This document shows, in pieces, positions 27,673-36,917 of a stretch of 64,000 bases of DNA. Source of the DNA: CAYRHJ01 sp964424105 (GTDB lineage Bacteria > Planctomycetota > Phycisphaerae > UBA1845). A model generated the notes under the pieces. The model was not told the DNA's origin and made no database searches. It worked only from the letters and a program-made list of their open reading frames with translations. Numbering within the stretch: position 1 is the first letter of the stretch; the number at the start of each line of letters is the position of its first letter. Position numbers and translations under genes: made by a program. The stretch lies in assembly GCA_964424105.1 (NCBI GenBank), contig CAYRHJ010000036.1, forward strand, positions 76,569-140,568, written 5' to 3'.

Positions 27673-29101
27673 CACCTGGCTTTCGATTCTACCTGCCACC
27701 ATCACCATTGCGGTCGCAATTTGGTCAAAAAAGGTTTTGCCTTCGTTGCTTTTGGGCCTGCTGGTTGGCAGCTACCTGCTGAACCATTCAGTCATCGGAG
27801 GGTTGGAAACCGCCATCGCAAAAGCAGTAAACACAATTTCAGATAAAGGCAATTTGCAGGTGCTTCTGTTTCTGTATCTGTTCAGCGGTTTAATTGCGCT
27901 GGTAAGAAAAGCGGGGGGCATCACTGCGTTTTCTGCGTGGGTCGGCAAATTCGTTAAGAGTGAAAAAGGAGTCTTTTACACTTTGTGGGCCTTGATCCCG
28001 GTTACTTTTATTGACTGTGCCTTCAGGATTATAGGCGCAGGCTCCATTATACGTCCGCTGGCCGACAAACATAAAATCGCGAAGGACCGCCTGGCTTTTA
28101 TGCTCAACAATACCGCCAGCCCGATTGTGGAGATGATTCCCATTGCCACCACTTTCGTGGGATTCAATATAGCCAATATCAGTCAAGGCTTGAAAGCGGC
28201 AGGAGCCACCGAAGACCAATCTGCCTACAGCATTTTGCTGCATTCCATTCCTTTGCAATTTTTCAGCATCGTGGTTCTGCTCATCACTTTCATCTCCATA
28301 TTTTTTCAGTGGAAAAAGCCTTCCGCAGAAAAACAGAAGCAGTCCGCAACAACGGAAGCCGCGAAGGGAATGGACATGGAAGACGACAAGCCGGAAATAA
28401 AACCACGGATGCTCAATTTGGCCACTCCGATGCTGGCGGTAATTTTTTCCAGCTTCTTTTTCTTCTGGTATTTTGGAAAATCGAAGGACGGCACAGGCGG
28501 AACGCTTTCATCTATCATTGCCGCCGCCGACCCCAACAAAGCAATGTTAGTGGCCTTGTTTATTTCGATGATCATTACCGGCGTCATTTATTATTTGCAG
28601 AAATATCCGGTAAAAACAATGACCGCAGACCTGATTTCTGGCGGGAATAGACTCATGGAGATCTTGGCCATTCTTGTATTGGCATGGTCCTTGGGTGCTG
28701 TTTCACAAGACTTGAGGCTGAGTGATTTTATTCAGCAGCAGATTGGCAATTCTCTGCCCGGATGGAGCATTCCGGTATCGCTTTTCATCACAGCGTCTGC
28801 GGTCACCTATTTTTTAGGCTCAGGCTGGGCTGCCTCTGCCTTGATTATGCCTTTTGCGATTTCCCTGTCAGTGTCCGGTGGTTCAGGAATTCCAATCTGC
28901 GTGGCAGCGGTAATTACTGGCGGAACATTTGGAGATGTTACTTCGCCGGTCGCTGGAATGACGAATATGGCGTCGCATGCAGTTGATGCTGACCAGGTGG
29001 AATACCTGAAATACGCCAATCCCTATAATTTCACGGCGTTGGCGTTGGCGGCGCTGCTCTTTCTAGTTTTTGGAAGTATTGGAGTCGGGAGCTTAAAATA
29101 A
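27665..29101 (+). CDS. NhaC-family Na+/H+ antiporter
   Basis: Polytopic inner-membrane antiporter of the NhaC/malate-lactate antiporter group: ATITIAVAIWSKKVLPSLLLG, IIGAGSIIRPLADKHKI, LNNTASPIVEMIPIATTFVGF, SLGAVSQDLRLSDF, and the C-terminal GGTFGDVTSPVAGMTNMAS. 478 residues. The start is the GTG at 27665, with GGAGG five bases upstream, overlapping the YHS peptide stop. Base composition is clearly richer in A and T than the surrounding genes (runs such as AAAAACAGAAGCAG), which suggests recent acquisition. It would exchange Na+ for H+, complementing the N-type ATPase at 49-58 kb. Confidence 0.85.
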   Translation: MDNTWLSILPATITIAVAIWSKKVLPSLLLGLLVGSYLLNHSVIGGLETAIAKAVNTISDKGNLQVLLFLYLFSGLIALVRKAGGITAFSAWVGKFVKSEKGVFYTLWALIPVTFIDCAFRIIGAGSIIRPLADKHKIAKDRLAFMLNNTASPIVEMIPIATTFVGFNIANISQGLKAAGATEDQSAYSILLHSIPLQFFSIVVLLITFISIFFQWKKPSAEKQKQSATTEAAKGMDMEDDKPEIKPRMLNLATPMLAVIFSSFFFFWYFGKSKDGTGGTLSSIIAAADPNKAMLVALFISMIITGVIYYLQKYPVKTMTADLISGGNRLMEILAILVLAWSLGAVSQDLRLSDFIQQQIGNSLPGWSIPVSLFITASAVTYFLGSGWAASALIMPFAISLSVSGGSGIPICVAAVITGGTFGDVTSPVAGMTNMASHAVDADQVEYLKYANPYNFTALALAALLFLVFGSIGVGSLK

Positions 29102-29190
29102 GAGTGAAACGGACGCGTTGGCGATGCGTTTGTCCATGACGAGCAGCGAATGCCCGCGTTTATCGCCAGCTCACGGAAGGAGCGTAGAGC

Positions 29191-29475
29191 ATGACTCCCA
29201 TTGATGTGAAGCGTTTCGGGCTAGCCGTCGGCACTACGCTGGCATTGCTGTATCTGGGCTGTATGCTTGTCATGGCGACGGCTGGAAATGCAGCGACAAT
29301 TCTGTTCTTCAATAGCCTGCTTCACGGCATTGATGTCACCAGCATTATCCGCACCGACATGCCGCTGTGGGAGGCGTTGATGGGTCTCGTTGAGACGTTT
29401 GTTCTGGGCTGGTTATCAGGCGCGGCAGTGGCCGCCATTTACAACTTGTCGCTGAAGAAACGACGACGATCATGA
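29191..29475 (+). CDS. DUF5676 two-helix membrane protein
   Basis: 94 residues with two hydrophobic segments (TLALLYLGCMLVMATAG and ALMGLVETFVLGWLSGAAVAAIY) and a basic C-terminus KKRRRS. It matches the small DUF5676 membrane-protein pattern seen next to copper P-type ATPases. Function is unknown. A GGAAGGAG precedes the ATG. The stop overlaps the copA start (ATGA), so they are co-translated; a role as accessory to the ATPase is inference. Confidence 0.75.
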   Translation: MTPIDVKRFGLAVGTTLALLYLGCMLVMATAGNAATILFFNSLLHGIDVTSIIRTDMPLWEALMGLVETFVLGWLSGAAVAAIYNLSLKKRRRS

Positions 29476-31748
29476 CCAGGGACCCGATTTGCGGTATGAA
29501 GGTGGACGAAGCTTCGGCGCTACATGCCGATCGTGACGGACAATCCTTTTACTTCTGTAGCGATCACTGCCGGAAATCGTTTCTGTCTGCGGGCGCCAGC
29601 GTAACGCACGAAGACAGGCAGCCCGGCAAGGCCCTTTACACATGCCCGATGCACCCGGAAGTACAGCAGGATCATCCCGGCGATTGCCCCAAGTGCGGCA
29701 TGGCGCTCGAATCGATGGCGATGACCGCGGGCACCGCTGAGGAAGAAAGCTCCTATCTGCATGTCATGACGCGGCGATTCTGGATCGGCGCGGCGCTGAC
29801 ATTACCGGTCTTCCTACTGGCCATGGCGCACCTGATTCCGGCGACGGCGAGGCCGGCTTGGGTGGATGGCCACCTTTCGCGCTGGCTGCAATTCGTGCTC
29901 GCCACACCTGTAGTCTGGTGGGCGGGGTGGACGTTCTTCCGCCGTGGGTGGCGCTCCATTGTGACTCGTCACTTGAACATGTTCACGTTGATCGCCATCG
30001 GCGTGGGTGCCGCATTCATTTTCAGCGCCGTGGCGATGCTCGTGCCCGGACTATTTCCACACTCGATGCAACACGGGGGCAAGGTCGCCATCTATTTTGA
30101 AGCTGCGGCGGTGATCGTCGTATTGGTACTCCTGGGACAGGTGCTCGAACTGCGGGCCCGCAGCCGCACCGGTAGCGCAATTAAGGCGCTGCTGAACCTC
30201 GCACCGCCGACCGCGCGACAAGTCGCACCGGAGGGCGATCATGAGGTCCCGCTCGGCGAGGTCAAAGTAGGCGATTGGCTGCGCGTAGTTCCAGGCGACA
30301 AAGTGCCCGTCGATGGCGAGGTGGTCGAAGGTCACTCCAGCGTCGAAGAGTCCATGATCACCGGGGAACCGCTCCCGGTGGAGAAAGCTGTTGGCGACAA
30401 GGTGACGGGCGGTACCGTCAATGGCCCCGGCAGTTTCGTTATGCGCGCCGACCGAGTGGGTAGCGACACATTGCTCGGGCAGATTGTAAACATGGTTGCT
30501 GATGCCCAGCGCAGCCGAGCGCCCATTCAGGGGCTCGCCGATAAGGTCGCCGGTATCTTTGTGCCGGCAGTTCTAGCGGTTGCGGTGCTCACGTTCGTCA
30601 TTTGGATGTGGTTGGGGCCGGAGCCCAAGCTCGCGCACGCCATCGTCAACGCCGTCGCGGTCCTCATCATCGCGTGCCCGTGCGCCCTCGGTCTGGCTAC
30701 GCCCATGTCCATCATGGTCGGCGTCGGACGCGGCGCGCAGGAAGGCGTGCTGGTCAAAAACGCCGAGGCGCTTGAGCGCTTGGAGAAAGTTGACACGCTC
30801 GTCGTGGACAAGACGGGCACGCTCACGGAAGGCAAACCCAAGCTCATGGATGTCCTTCCCGTCGACGGCTTCGACGAAAAGGAGTTCCTGCGTCTGGTCG
30901 CATCACTGGAGCAGAACAGCGAACATCCGCTTGCCGCCGCGATTGTGCAGGGCGCAAAGGAGAAAGATATCGCTTTCGACGACGTGAAAGACTTTCGTTC
31001 GGTGACGGCGGGTGGTGTTGTCGGTACAGTCGCCGGTCGAGCGCTGATGGTCGGCAAACCGGATTTCCTGCGAAACGAAAAAATCACCGGCCTGGAGCCG
31101 CTGCAAGCCTCAGCCGTCAAACTCCAGGAAGACGGTAAGACCGCGATGTTTGTGGCTATCGACGGCAAACCAGCCGGAATCCTCGCCGTAGCAGACCCGA
31201 TCAAATCTACGACAGCCGAAGCCATCGGAGCGCTTCACGCGCTCGGGCTGGAAATCGTCATGCTTACGGGCGATAATCGCCGCACTGCCGCCGTGGTGGC
31301 CAAACAACTGGGGCTTGATGCGTTGGAAGCGGAGATTGAACCAGCCGGGAAGGTTGCCTACGTCAAAAAAATGCGGGCAGAAGGCAAACATGTTGCGATG
31401 GCCGGCGACGGCATAAACGATGCACCTGCCCTCAGTGAAGCGGAAGTGGGAATTGCCATGGGCACCGGCACCGACGTGGCCATGCAAAGCGCGGGCATCA
31501 CCCTCCTGAAAGGCGACCTACGCGGCATCGCCAAGGCTATCCGACTCAGTCGCGCCACCATGCGGAACATCCGCCAGAACCTGTTCTTCGCTTTTCTATA
31601 CAACGCGCTGGGGATACCGGTGGCCGCGGGGGTGCTCTACCCGTTCTTCGGTTTGCTACTCAGCCCGATCATTGCCGGCGCGGCGATGAGCCTGAGTTCT
31701 GTGTCAGTAATCGGCAACGCGTTACGACTTAGGCGCACAACGCTGTGA
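29472..31748 (+). CDS. copA: Heavy-metal (Cu/Ag type) P1B ATPase
   Basis: ATP-driven soft-metal exporter in the inner membrane. N-terminal YHS domain (5-40), then a CPMHPEVQQDHPGDCPKCGM metal-binding domain (~57-80). P-type core: SMITGEPLPVEK (actuator TGE), ACPCALGLATP (membrane CPC), DKTGTLTEGKP (phosphorylated Asp), SEHPLAAAIV (P1B HP motif) and AGDGINDAPAL. The CPC motif indicates Cu+/Ag+ transport (P1B-1/3 like). 758 residues. It lies between DUF5676 and the cusCBA genes, in one orientation, so inner-membrane and envelope-spanning efflux are co-encoded. Confidence 0.95.
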   Translation: MTRDPICGMKVDEASALHADRDGQSFYFCSDHCRKSFLSAGASVTHEDRQPGKALYTCPMHPEVQQDHPGDCPKCGMALESMAMTAGTAEEESSYLHVMTRRFWIGAALTLPVFLLAMAHLIPATARPAWVDGHLSRWLQFVLATPVVWWAGWTFFRRGWRSIVTRHLNMFTLIAIGVGAAFIFSAVAMLVPGLFPHSMQHGGKVAIYFEAAAVIVVLVLLGQVLELRARSRTGSAIKALLNLAPPTARQVAPEGDHEVPLGEVKVGDWLRVVPGDKVPVDGEVVEGHSSVEESMITGEPLPVEKAVGDKVTGGTVNGPGSFVMRADRVGSDTLLGQIVNMVADAQRSRAPIQGLADKVAGIFVPAVLAVAVLTFVIWMWLGPEPKLAHAIVNAVAVLIIACPCALGLATPMSIMVGVGRGAQEGVLVKNAEALERLEKVDTLVVDKTGTLTEGKPKLMDVLPVDGFDEKEFLRLVASLEQNSEHPLAAAIVQGAKEKDIAFDDVKDFRSVTAGGVVGTVAGRALMVGKPDFLRNEKITGLEPLQASAVKLQEDGKTAMFVAIDGKPAGILAVADPIKSTTAEAIGALHALGLEIVMLTGDNRRTAAVVAKQLGLDALEAEIEPAGKVAYVKKMRAEGKHVAMAGDGINDAPALSEAEVGIAMGTGTDVAMQSAGITLLKGDLRGIAKAIRLSRATMRNIRQNLFFAFLYNALGIPVAAGVLYPFFGLLLSPIIAGAAMSLSSVSVIGNALRLRRTTL

Positions 31749-31846
31749 CACGAGGTGCGAATACCCCATGGAGGGAGTTTTCATAGTCCCGAGATCGCCA
31801 TTGCTGGCCGGAGTTCTTTTTCGGAGGCTGCGCGTCGAGATCACGC

Positions 31847-33328
31847 ATGATTAAAACCGTGTCGCAAATTGGGGCGAAGTTGGCTCGTTCGTGGAGTACA
31901 ACGGCGGTCCTCTTGTTCGTTCAGGGCTGCGCGCTGCATATGGAAGGTACGCGAGAAGTTGCGACGTACGTTCAGAGACGGGCCGCGGAGCAGCCATCGA
32001 GTGCTGACGTCTATGCGCGGGCGCCGGCAAACGTGCAACAACCGGGGGCGACTCAAGATCATTCGACCAGCCATGGGGTACTCGACACCCTCCGTGATTT
32101 CATCGTGGTCGCTCTGGAAAATAACCCGGACATCAAAGCGGCCGAGGAGATGGCACGATCCAAGGCGGAGCGTATCGTTCAGGCGACGGCCCTGCCCGAC
32201 CCGATGATCACGACGAAGACGCTTCCCGAACCGGTGCGAACGGCCGAAGGGGACAACTTCTTCATACTCGGAATCAGTGAACGGTTTCCGGTGCCTGAGA
32301 AGCTCGACCGGGCCGGACGCATCGCCCTCGAAGAAACCCGCGCCGCGTTGCAGCGCTTGCAAGAGGCGCGTCTTCAAGTCATCGCCGAGGTCAAGCGGGC
32401 CTATTTTCAGTTATATGTATTGGATAGAAGCCTCGACATCACGCAGGAGAACCAACGGCTGGTGCGAGGACTTATCGACGTCGCTCGCGCCCAGGTGGCC
32501 GCCGGCCGTCGCCCACAGGATGACGTGTTGCGCGCCCAAGTCGAACTCAGCAGCCTCGAGGCCGAACTCATCGGGCTCCGGCAGCGCCGGGTCACCTTCG
32601 CCGCGCGGCTCAACCAGCTGCTCAATCGATCCGCAACCACGGAGGTGCCATCGCCCGATGGCTTTGATGTTCGCCACGCCGACCTTCGCCTCGATCAGCT
32701 TCTCGCCAAGGCCGCCGATGCCAATCCGGCGCTGAAGCGTCTTCAGCATCAGATTGAGCGAGAAAAGCACGCTGTGGAACTCGCCAAACTTGCGTACTGG
32801 CCAGATTTCACGCTGGGCTTCGAGTGGATGTACATGGAGCCGCGGGACGCGTTCCGGCCACCGCCGAATCCGATGACCGGTCAGCGTCCGGTCGTCTCGA
32901 CCATGAGCGAGGACGGCACGGACAATTGGGCCATCACCTTCGGGTTTTCGCTTCCCATCTGGTTCGACAAAATCAAGGGCGGAATCAACGAGTCGAAACA
33001 CAGGCTCATGGCAACCCGTCAGGAGTACGCCGCCACACAAAACAGAGTTGAGTTCCAAATCACGGATGCCCTGGAGCGAGTCCGCGCACAGCGGGAACTT
33101 GCCCTGCTTTTCGACAGCACGATCATCCCGCAGGCGCATCAAACGTACCGGGTCTCCCAGGCTTCGTACACCGCGGGATCGAGCGATTTTCTCTACGTTA
33201 TCGATAATTGGCGCAAGTGGCTGGCCTTCACGATTCAATACCATCGCTCCTTGGGCGAGCTGGAGCGAAGCGTCGCCGACCTGGAGGAGGCCATCGGGCT
33301 AAGCCTGCCCGAGTTGGGAGAGCCGTAA
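31847..33328 (+). CDS. cusC: TolC-family outer-membrane factor of metal RND pump
   Basis: Outer-membrane channel for the CusCBA-type tripartite pump. Two outer-membrane-efflux repeats are visible with their long coiled helices (ALENNPDIKAAEEMARSKAE; ERFPVPEKLDRAGRIALEE; RVEFQITDALERVRAQREL). The N-terminus has a basic/hydrophobic signal ending in a probable lipobox (FVQGC), so it may be a lipoprotein. A loop with WMYMEPRDAFRPPPNPMTG is rich in Met. 493 residues. The TAA is followed directly by the ATG of cusB. Confidence 0.88.
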   Translation: MIKTVSQIGAKLARSWSTTAVLLFVQGCALHMEGTREVATYVQRRAAEQPSSADVYARAPANVQQPGATQDHSTSHGVLDTLRDFIVVALENNPDIKAAEEMARSKAERIVQATALPDPMITTKTLPEPVRTAEGDNFFILGISERFPVPEKLDRAGRIALEETRAALQRLQEARLQVIAEVKRAYFQLYVLDRSLDITQENQRLVRGLIDVARAQVAAGRRPQDDVLRAQVELSSLEAELIGLRQRRVTFAARLNQLLNRSATTEVPSPDGFDVRHADLRLDQLLAKAADANPALKRLQHQIEREKHAVELAKLAYWPDFTLGFEWMYMEPRDAFRPPPNPMTGQRPVVSTMSEDGTDNWAITFGFSLPIWFDKIKGGINESKHRLMATRQEYAATQNRVEFQITDALERVRAQRELALLFDSTIIPQAHQTYRVSQASYTAGSSDFLYVIDNWRKWLAFTIQYHRSLGELERSVADLEEAIGLSLPELGEP

Positions 33329-35089
33329 ATGAATCTGGCGAGACAAGAATCTCTGCGGCGCAGACTAGGCTTGAAACGTCGATCCGGGCGACGTGAGGCA
33401 CGCGTTCTGACGACCGTTCTCGTTGGCGTGGTAGCGCTGATAGTCGGACTCGCGGGGGGGCGTTGGTGGCTTAATCGATCCAGCGACGCAGCGAGCGGCC
33501 AACCGACTGCCGCGGGGGACGCGTCGGCCGGCGGCGATGAGCAGTGGTACACCTGCGGGATGCACCCAAACGTTCTTCAGAAACAGCCCGGCGATTGCCC
33601 GATCTGTCACATGAAGCTGACCCCCCTCAAGAAGGCGGACGAGGGCGGGCAGGCTTCGGGCGGCAGGACCACAGAGCGCCGGGTGCTCTACTGGCGCGCG
33701 CCCATGGATCCCAACTACATTTCGGAAACGCCCGGGAAGAGTCCTATGGGCATGGATCTCGTGCCGGTTTATGCCGACGACGACGAATCGCCTTCCGCGC
33801 ATACCATCCGGATCGATCCGGTGACGATTCAGAACATGGGCATCCGCACCGGGGTCATCAGGCGAGGCCCGCTCGTCAAAGTGATTCGCACCGTCGGTCG
33901 CATCGATTACAATGAGCAATCGGTCGCTTTCATCAATACGAAGTTCAAGGGATGGATCGAGCGGCTCTATGTCGATCAAACCGGCCAGCACATTGCCAAG
34001 GGTCAAGAGCTCTTCGAAATCTATTCGCCTGAGCTGTACGCCGCCCAGGAAGAATACCTGGCGGCCACTCGCAACTTGCCCTTGATGGAAGGAAGTACGT
34101 TCCCGCCGGCGATAGAAGATGCAGCCCGGCTCGTGGACGCCGCGGTTACGAAGCTCAAGTACATGGACGTGTCGGACGAGCAAATTGCTGGCATTCGGGA
34201 CGCGAAAAAAGTCGAGAAAACGCTGACCATTCACTCGCCCGCCGAAGGGATCGTCACGGAGAAGATGGCCATCGAAGGCATGTACGTCATGCCCGGCATG
34301 CGTCTGTTCACAGTCGCGGATCTGTCACGAATCTGGGTGTATGTGGATATCTATGAATATCAATTGCCGTGGGTGTACGTCGGCCAACCGGCGCGGATGA
34401 CGCTTCCGTACGTCGCCGGGCGGGAATTTGTGGGGAAAGTAGTCTACGTCTATCCGTATCTGGAACCGCAGACACGGGTCATCAAGGTCCGCCTTGAATT
34501 CGAGAACCCTGATCTTGAGCTCAAGCCCGGCATGTACGCCAACGTCAAGCTCGAATCCGAGCTGTCCCGCCAGGCCCTGCTCATTCCCCGCGAGGCCTAC
34601 ATCGACAGCGGCGAACGAAAGGTCGCGTTCGTGGATCGCGGCGGCGGGAAGTTCGAACCTCGCGACATTCAGACCGGCGTCGAAGCGGAAGACGGGATGG
34701 TCGAAGTGCTCTACGGACTCGACGAAGGCGAGGTCGTCGTCACCAGCGGCCAATTCCTTCTTGACGGCGAGAGTAAGCTCAAGGAGGCCGTGGCCAAGAT
34801 GATGGAGGCCGAGCGCGCCAAGACAACCAAGCGCGCACCGGATGCCGAGAAGGCGCCGGATCACGCCATCTCTCCCGACCAAGCCACCGCACCGGGTGTG
34901 GCCGAGCGCAAGATCATGCCCCACGACGCCGCGTACGCCTGTCCCATGGAGGAGCACCCCGACGAGAGCGATGCGGCCAACCAAGGCCCGTACTTTTCCG
35001 CGCAGGCCGGTGAATGCCCTCGCTGCGGAATGAAGTTAAAGCCGCTGGACCAGCTTCTGTGGACGAAGCAGTACACGCATGAAGAGTAA
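33329..35089 (+). CDS. cusB: RND periplasmic adaptor with three metal-binding domains
   Basis: Membrane-fusion protein linking CusA and CusC. Order: N-terminal membrane anchor (~26-44), a CGMHPNVLQKQPGDCPICHM domain (75-98), a second domain of the type APMDPNYISETPGKSPMGMD (124-145), then the CusB barrel/hairpin core with RTVGRIDYNEQSVAFINTKF and GWIERLYVDQTGQ. After a charged linker comes a third domain at the C-terminus (CPMEEHPDESD ... GECPRCGMKLKP, ~537-572). Most CusB proteins carry one such domain; three, including a C-terminal one, is unusual. It abuts cusC and is followed 15 nt later by the DUF3347 gene. Confidence 0.92.
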   Translation: MNLARQESLRRRLGLKRRSGRREARVLTTVLVGVVALIVGLAGGRWWLNRSSDAASGQPTAAGDASAGGDEQWYTCGMHPNVLQKQPGDCPICHMKLTPLKKADEGGQASGGRTTERRVLYWRAPMDPNYISETPGKSPMGMDLVPVYADDDESPSAHTIRIDPVTIQNMGIRTGVIRRGPLVKVIRTVGRIDYNEQSVAFINTKFKGWIERLYVDQTGQHIAKGQELFEIYSPELYAAQEEYLAATRNLPLMEGSTFPPAIEDAARLVDAAVTKLKYMDVSDEQIAGIRDAKKVEKTLTIHSPAEGIVTEKMAIEGMYVMPGMRLFTVADLSRIWVYVDIYEYQLPWVYVGQPARMTLPYVAGREFVGKVVYVYPYLEPQTRVIKVRLEFENPDLELKPGMYANVKLESELSRQALLIPREAYIDSGERKVAFVDRGGGKFEPRDIQTGVEAEDGMVEVLYGLDEGEVVVTSGQFLLDGESKLKEAVAKMMEAERAKTTKRAPDAEKAPDHAISPDQATAPGVAERKIMPHDAAYACPMEEHPDESDAANQGPYFSAQAGECPRCGMKLKPLDQLLWTKQYTHEE

Positions 35090-35103
35090 CGTTGGAGACG
35101 CCC

Positions 35104-36459
35104 ATGCAACGATCCATTGTTTTCCTGGCCGTTCTTTTCCTGTGCGGACGCTACGCGGAGCCGCAGGAAGTCGGATCCGCATCGAATGGCGGCATTCCCG
35201 CGGACGCCAAGTATGCCTGTCCGATGGAAACTCACCCCGACGAATCCGATCCCTCCAAGCAAGGCGCGTACTTCGCCCCTGCGACGGGACGGTGCCCCAT
35301 TTGCGGAATGGGATTGAAGCCGGTGGAGGAACTCGCCTGGGTTCGCCTCCGACAGGCAGCGCAAGGGGCGGATGTCGCGCACACCTGTCCGGATCACCAG
35401 CATGTCCTCTCGAAAAGCAGTGGTGAGTGCCCGCGTTGCGGACGCGGCTTGATGCCCTTCAAGGTGATGTATACGTGTCCCGATCCGAAGCACGCCGGTG
35501 TGATTCGAACATTCTCCGGAAACTGCCCGCATTGTGGCCGCGGCCTCGCCGCCTATCGCGGAGTATGGCTTGACGAGAGCATGGCAGACGCGAATGTCCC
35601 GCCCTCGCCCGGCCTCGCAGAGGCCGCCGCGTTCCGCTGCCCGCTTCATCCCCTCGTGCACAGCGAAACGCCCGGCTCGTGCACCATCTGTGCCCGGGCA
35701 ATGGAGAGCATCCGTCCGGTAGCCACGACCGAGGACTTGACGATTCCGCCGGATGCCAAGTACACCTGCCCCATGCAAGAGTGTCGGCAGTTCTCTGACC
35801 AGCCCGGCGAGTGCTCCGTTTGCGGCATGCGTCTCAAGCCGATCGACGAAGTGGCCTGGGCCAAGGCGATGCAAGACCGCCGGCAACCCGAGAATCAACT
35901 TGGGTACGTTTGCCCCATGCATCCGGAGCAGATCAAGGCGAGCAAGGCCGGAAGTTGCTCGATCTGCGGCATGCAGCTCGTTCACGCCGCCACGTTCTCG
36001 TGGCCCAAGGAGGCTCCCGAGCATGTCGCCGCGCAAGTAAACTACCTCATCGAGCATTATCTCGAATTGCAATCGCTGCTCGCTTCGGATCGCATTACGG
36101 ACGTCGCGCGACAGGCCTTGGCTCTTGTTTCGGCAAGCGACGAACTTGCAAAACACATCGAGGATTCGAATGTCACTGAATCCCAGAAGCTCAGGACAGC
36201 GGCCGAGCGCCTACGGGCGGGCGCGCTCAAGATCAGGGGCAAGGACCTTGAGCAGGACCGGATCACCTTCGTGGAACTCAGCGCCGCCATGAATGGGGTG
36301 ATTGAGCTTGCCCGCCCAAGCCGTGACCGCTGGCCCAAGCTTTACATTTACCACTGCCCCATGAGCAAGGGCGATTGGATTCAGAGTAGCCAGGAAAAGC
36401 GGAATCCCTACTACGGCTTCAAGATGCTCACGTGTGGCGAATTGAAGGATGTGAAGTAA
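35104..36459 (+). CDS. Six-repeat heavy-metal-binding protein with DUF3347 domain
   Basis: 451 residues. A signal peptide (MQRSIVFLAVLFLCGRYA) points to the periplasm. Six consecutive cysteine/histidine modules follow, about residues 37-73, 93-118, 122-150, 177-203, 219-247 and 267-294, of the form CPM/L/D-x-H ... G-x-C-P/S/T-x-C-G/A (for example GRCPICGMGLKP, GECPRCGRGLMP, GNCPHCGRGLAA). The C-terminus is a DUF3347-like domain ending YHCPMSKGDWIQSSQ and PYYGFKMLTCGE. Single modules are common in CusB; an array of six suggests a metal buffer or relay to the pump. The start is the ATG with GGAG six bases before it, not the TTG at 35092. Confidence 0.85.
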   Translation: MQRSIVFLAVLFLCGRYAEPQEVGSASNGGIPADAKYACPMETHPDESDPSKQGAYFAPATGRCPICGMGLKPVEELAWVRLRQAAQGADVAHTCPDHQHVLSKSSGECPRCGRGLMPFKVMYTCPDPKHAGVIRTFSGNCPHCGRGLAAYRGVWLDESMADANVPPSPGLAEAAAFRCPLHPLVHSETPGSCTICARAMESIRPVATTEDLTIPPDAKYTCPMQECRQFSDQPGECSVCGMRLKPIDEVAWAKAMQDRRQPENQLGYVCPMHPEQIKASKAGSCSICGMQLVHAATFSWPKEAPEHVAAQVNYLIEHYLELQSLLASDRITDVARQALALVSASDELAKHIEDSNVTESQKLRTAAERLRAGALKIRGKDLEQDRITFVELSAAMNGVIELARPSRDRWPKLYIYHCPMSKGDWIQSSQEKRNPYYGFKMLTCGELKDVK

Positions 36460-36462
36460 ACG

Positions 36463-36500
36463 AGTTTGAAGGTTGCGGGTGGAAAGGTTGAAAGGTTGAA
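36463..36500 (+). repeat. Short octamer-like repeat, left flank of four-helix gene
   Basis: GTTTGAAGGTTG ... GGAAAGGTTGAAAGGTTGAAG runs up to the ATG of the four-helix gene. Read on the minus strand it is AACCTTTC repeated, the inverse of the tract at 36918-36983. The pair forms imperfect terminal inverted repeats around the gene. Confidence 0.7.
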
Positions 36501-36501
36501 G

Positions 36502-36870
36502 ATGGCGACGATTGAGCGTTTTGAAGAAATCGAGGCATGGCGAGATGCGAGAATTCTCGTCAAGAGAATCTACGAACATACGGGTGAAGGTGAGTTTTCG
36601 AGAGACTTCGGCTTACGAGACCAGATTCGGCGCGCTTCGATTTCGGTTATGTCCAATATCGCAGAAGGCTTCGAGCGTTCAGGCAAGAAGGAGTTTGTCC
36701 GATTTCTCTATATGGCAAAAGGCTCCGCCGGTGAGGTTCGCTCGCAGCACTACGCCGCCGCCGATCTTGGTTACGTAACAAGACAACAGACCGATGTACT
36801 TATTGCGCTTGTAGAAACGGTTTCGCGACGTATTGCGGCGTTCATCACGTATTTGAAATCAACTGCCTGA
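36502..36870 (+). CDS. Four-helix-bundle protein (23S rRNA IVS / S23 type)
   Basis: 122 residues from the ATG at 36502: FEEIEAWRDARILVKRIYEH, GLRDQIRRASISVMSNIAEGFERSG, FVRFLYMAKGSAGEVRSQ. This is the small four-helix-bundle family first noticed inside intervening sequences of 23S rRNA genes and similar in fold to the Avd accessory protein of diversity-generating retroelements. Its molecular role is unknown. It interrupts the metal-efflux operon between the DUF3347 gene and cusA and is bracketed by inverted short repeats, which looks like insertion of a mobile cassette rather than an operon member. Confidence 0.85.
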   Translation: MATIERFEEIEAWRDARILVKRIYEHTGEGEFSRDFGLRDQIRRASISVMSNIAEGFERSGKKEFVRFLYMAKGSAGEVRSQHYAAADLGYVTRQQTDVLIALVETVSRRIAAFITYLKSTA

Positions 36871-36917
36871 AGAGCAGCAAGAAACACAAGATTTCGGCGG
36901 AATATGCGAACCACACG

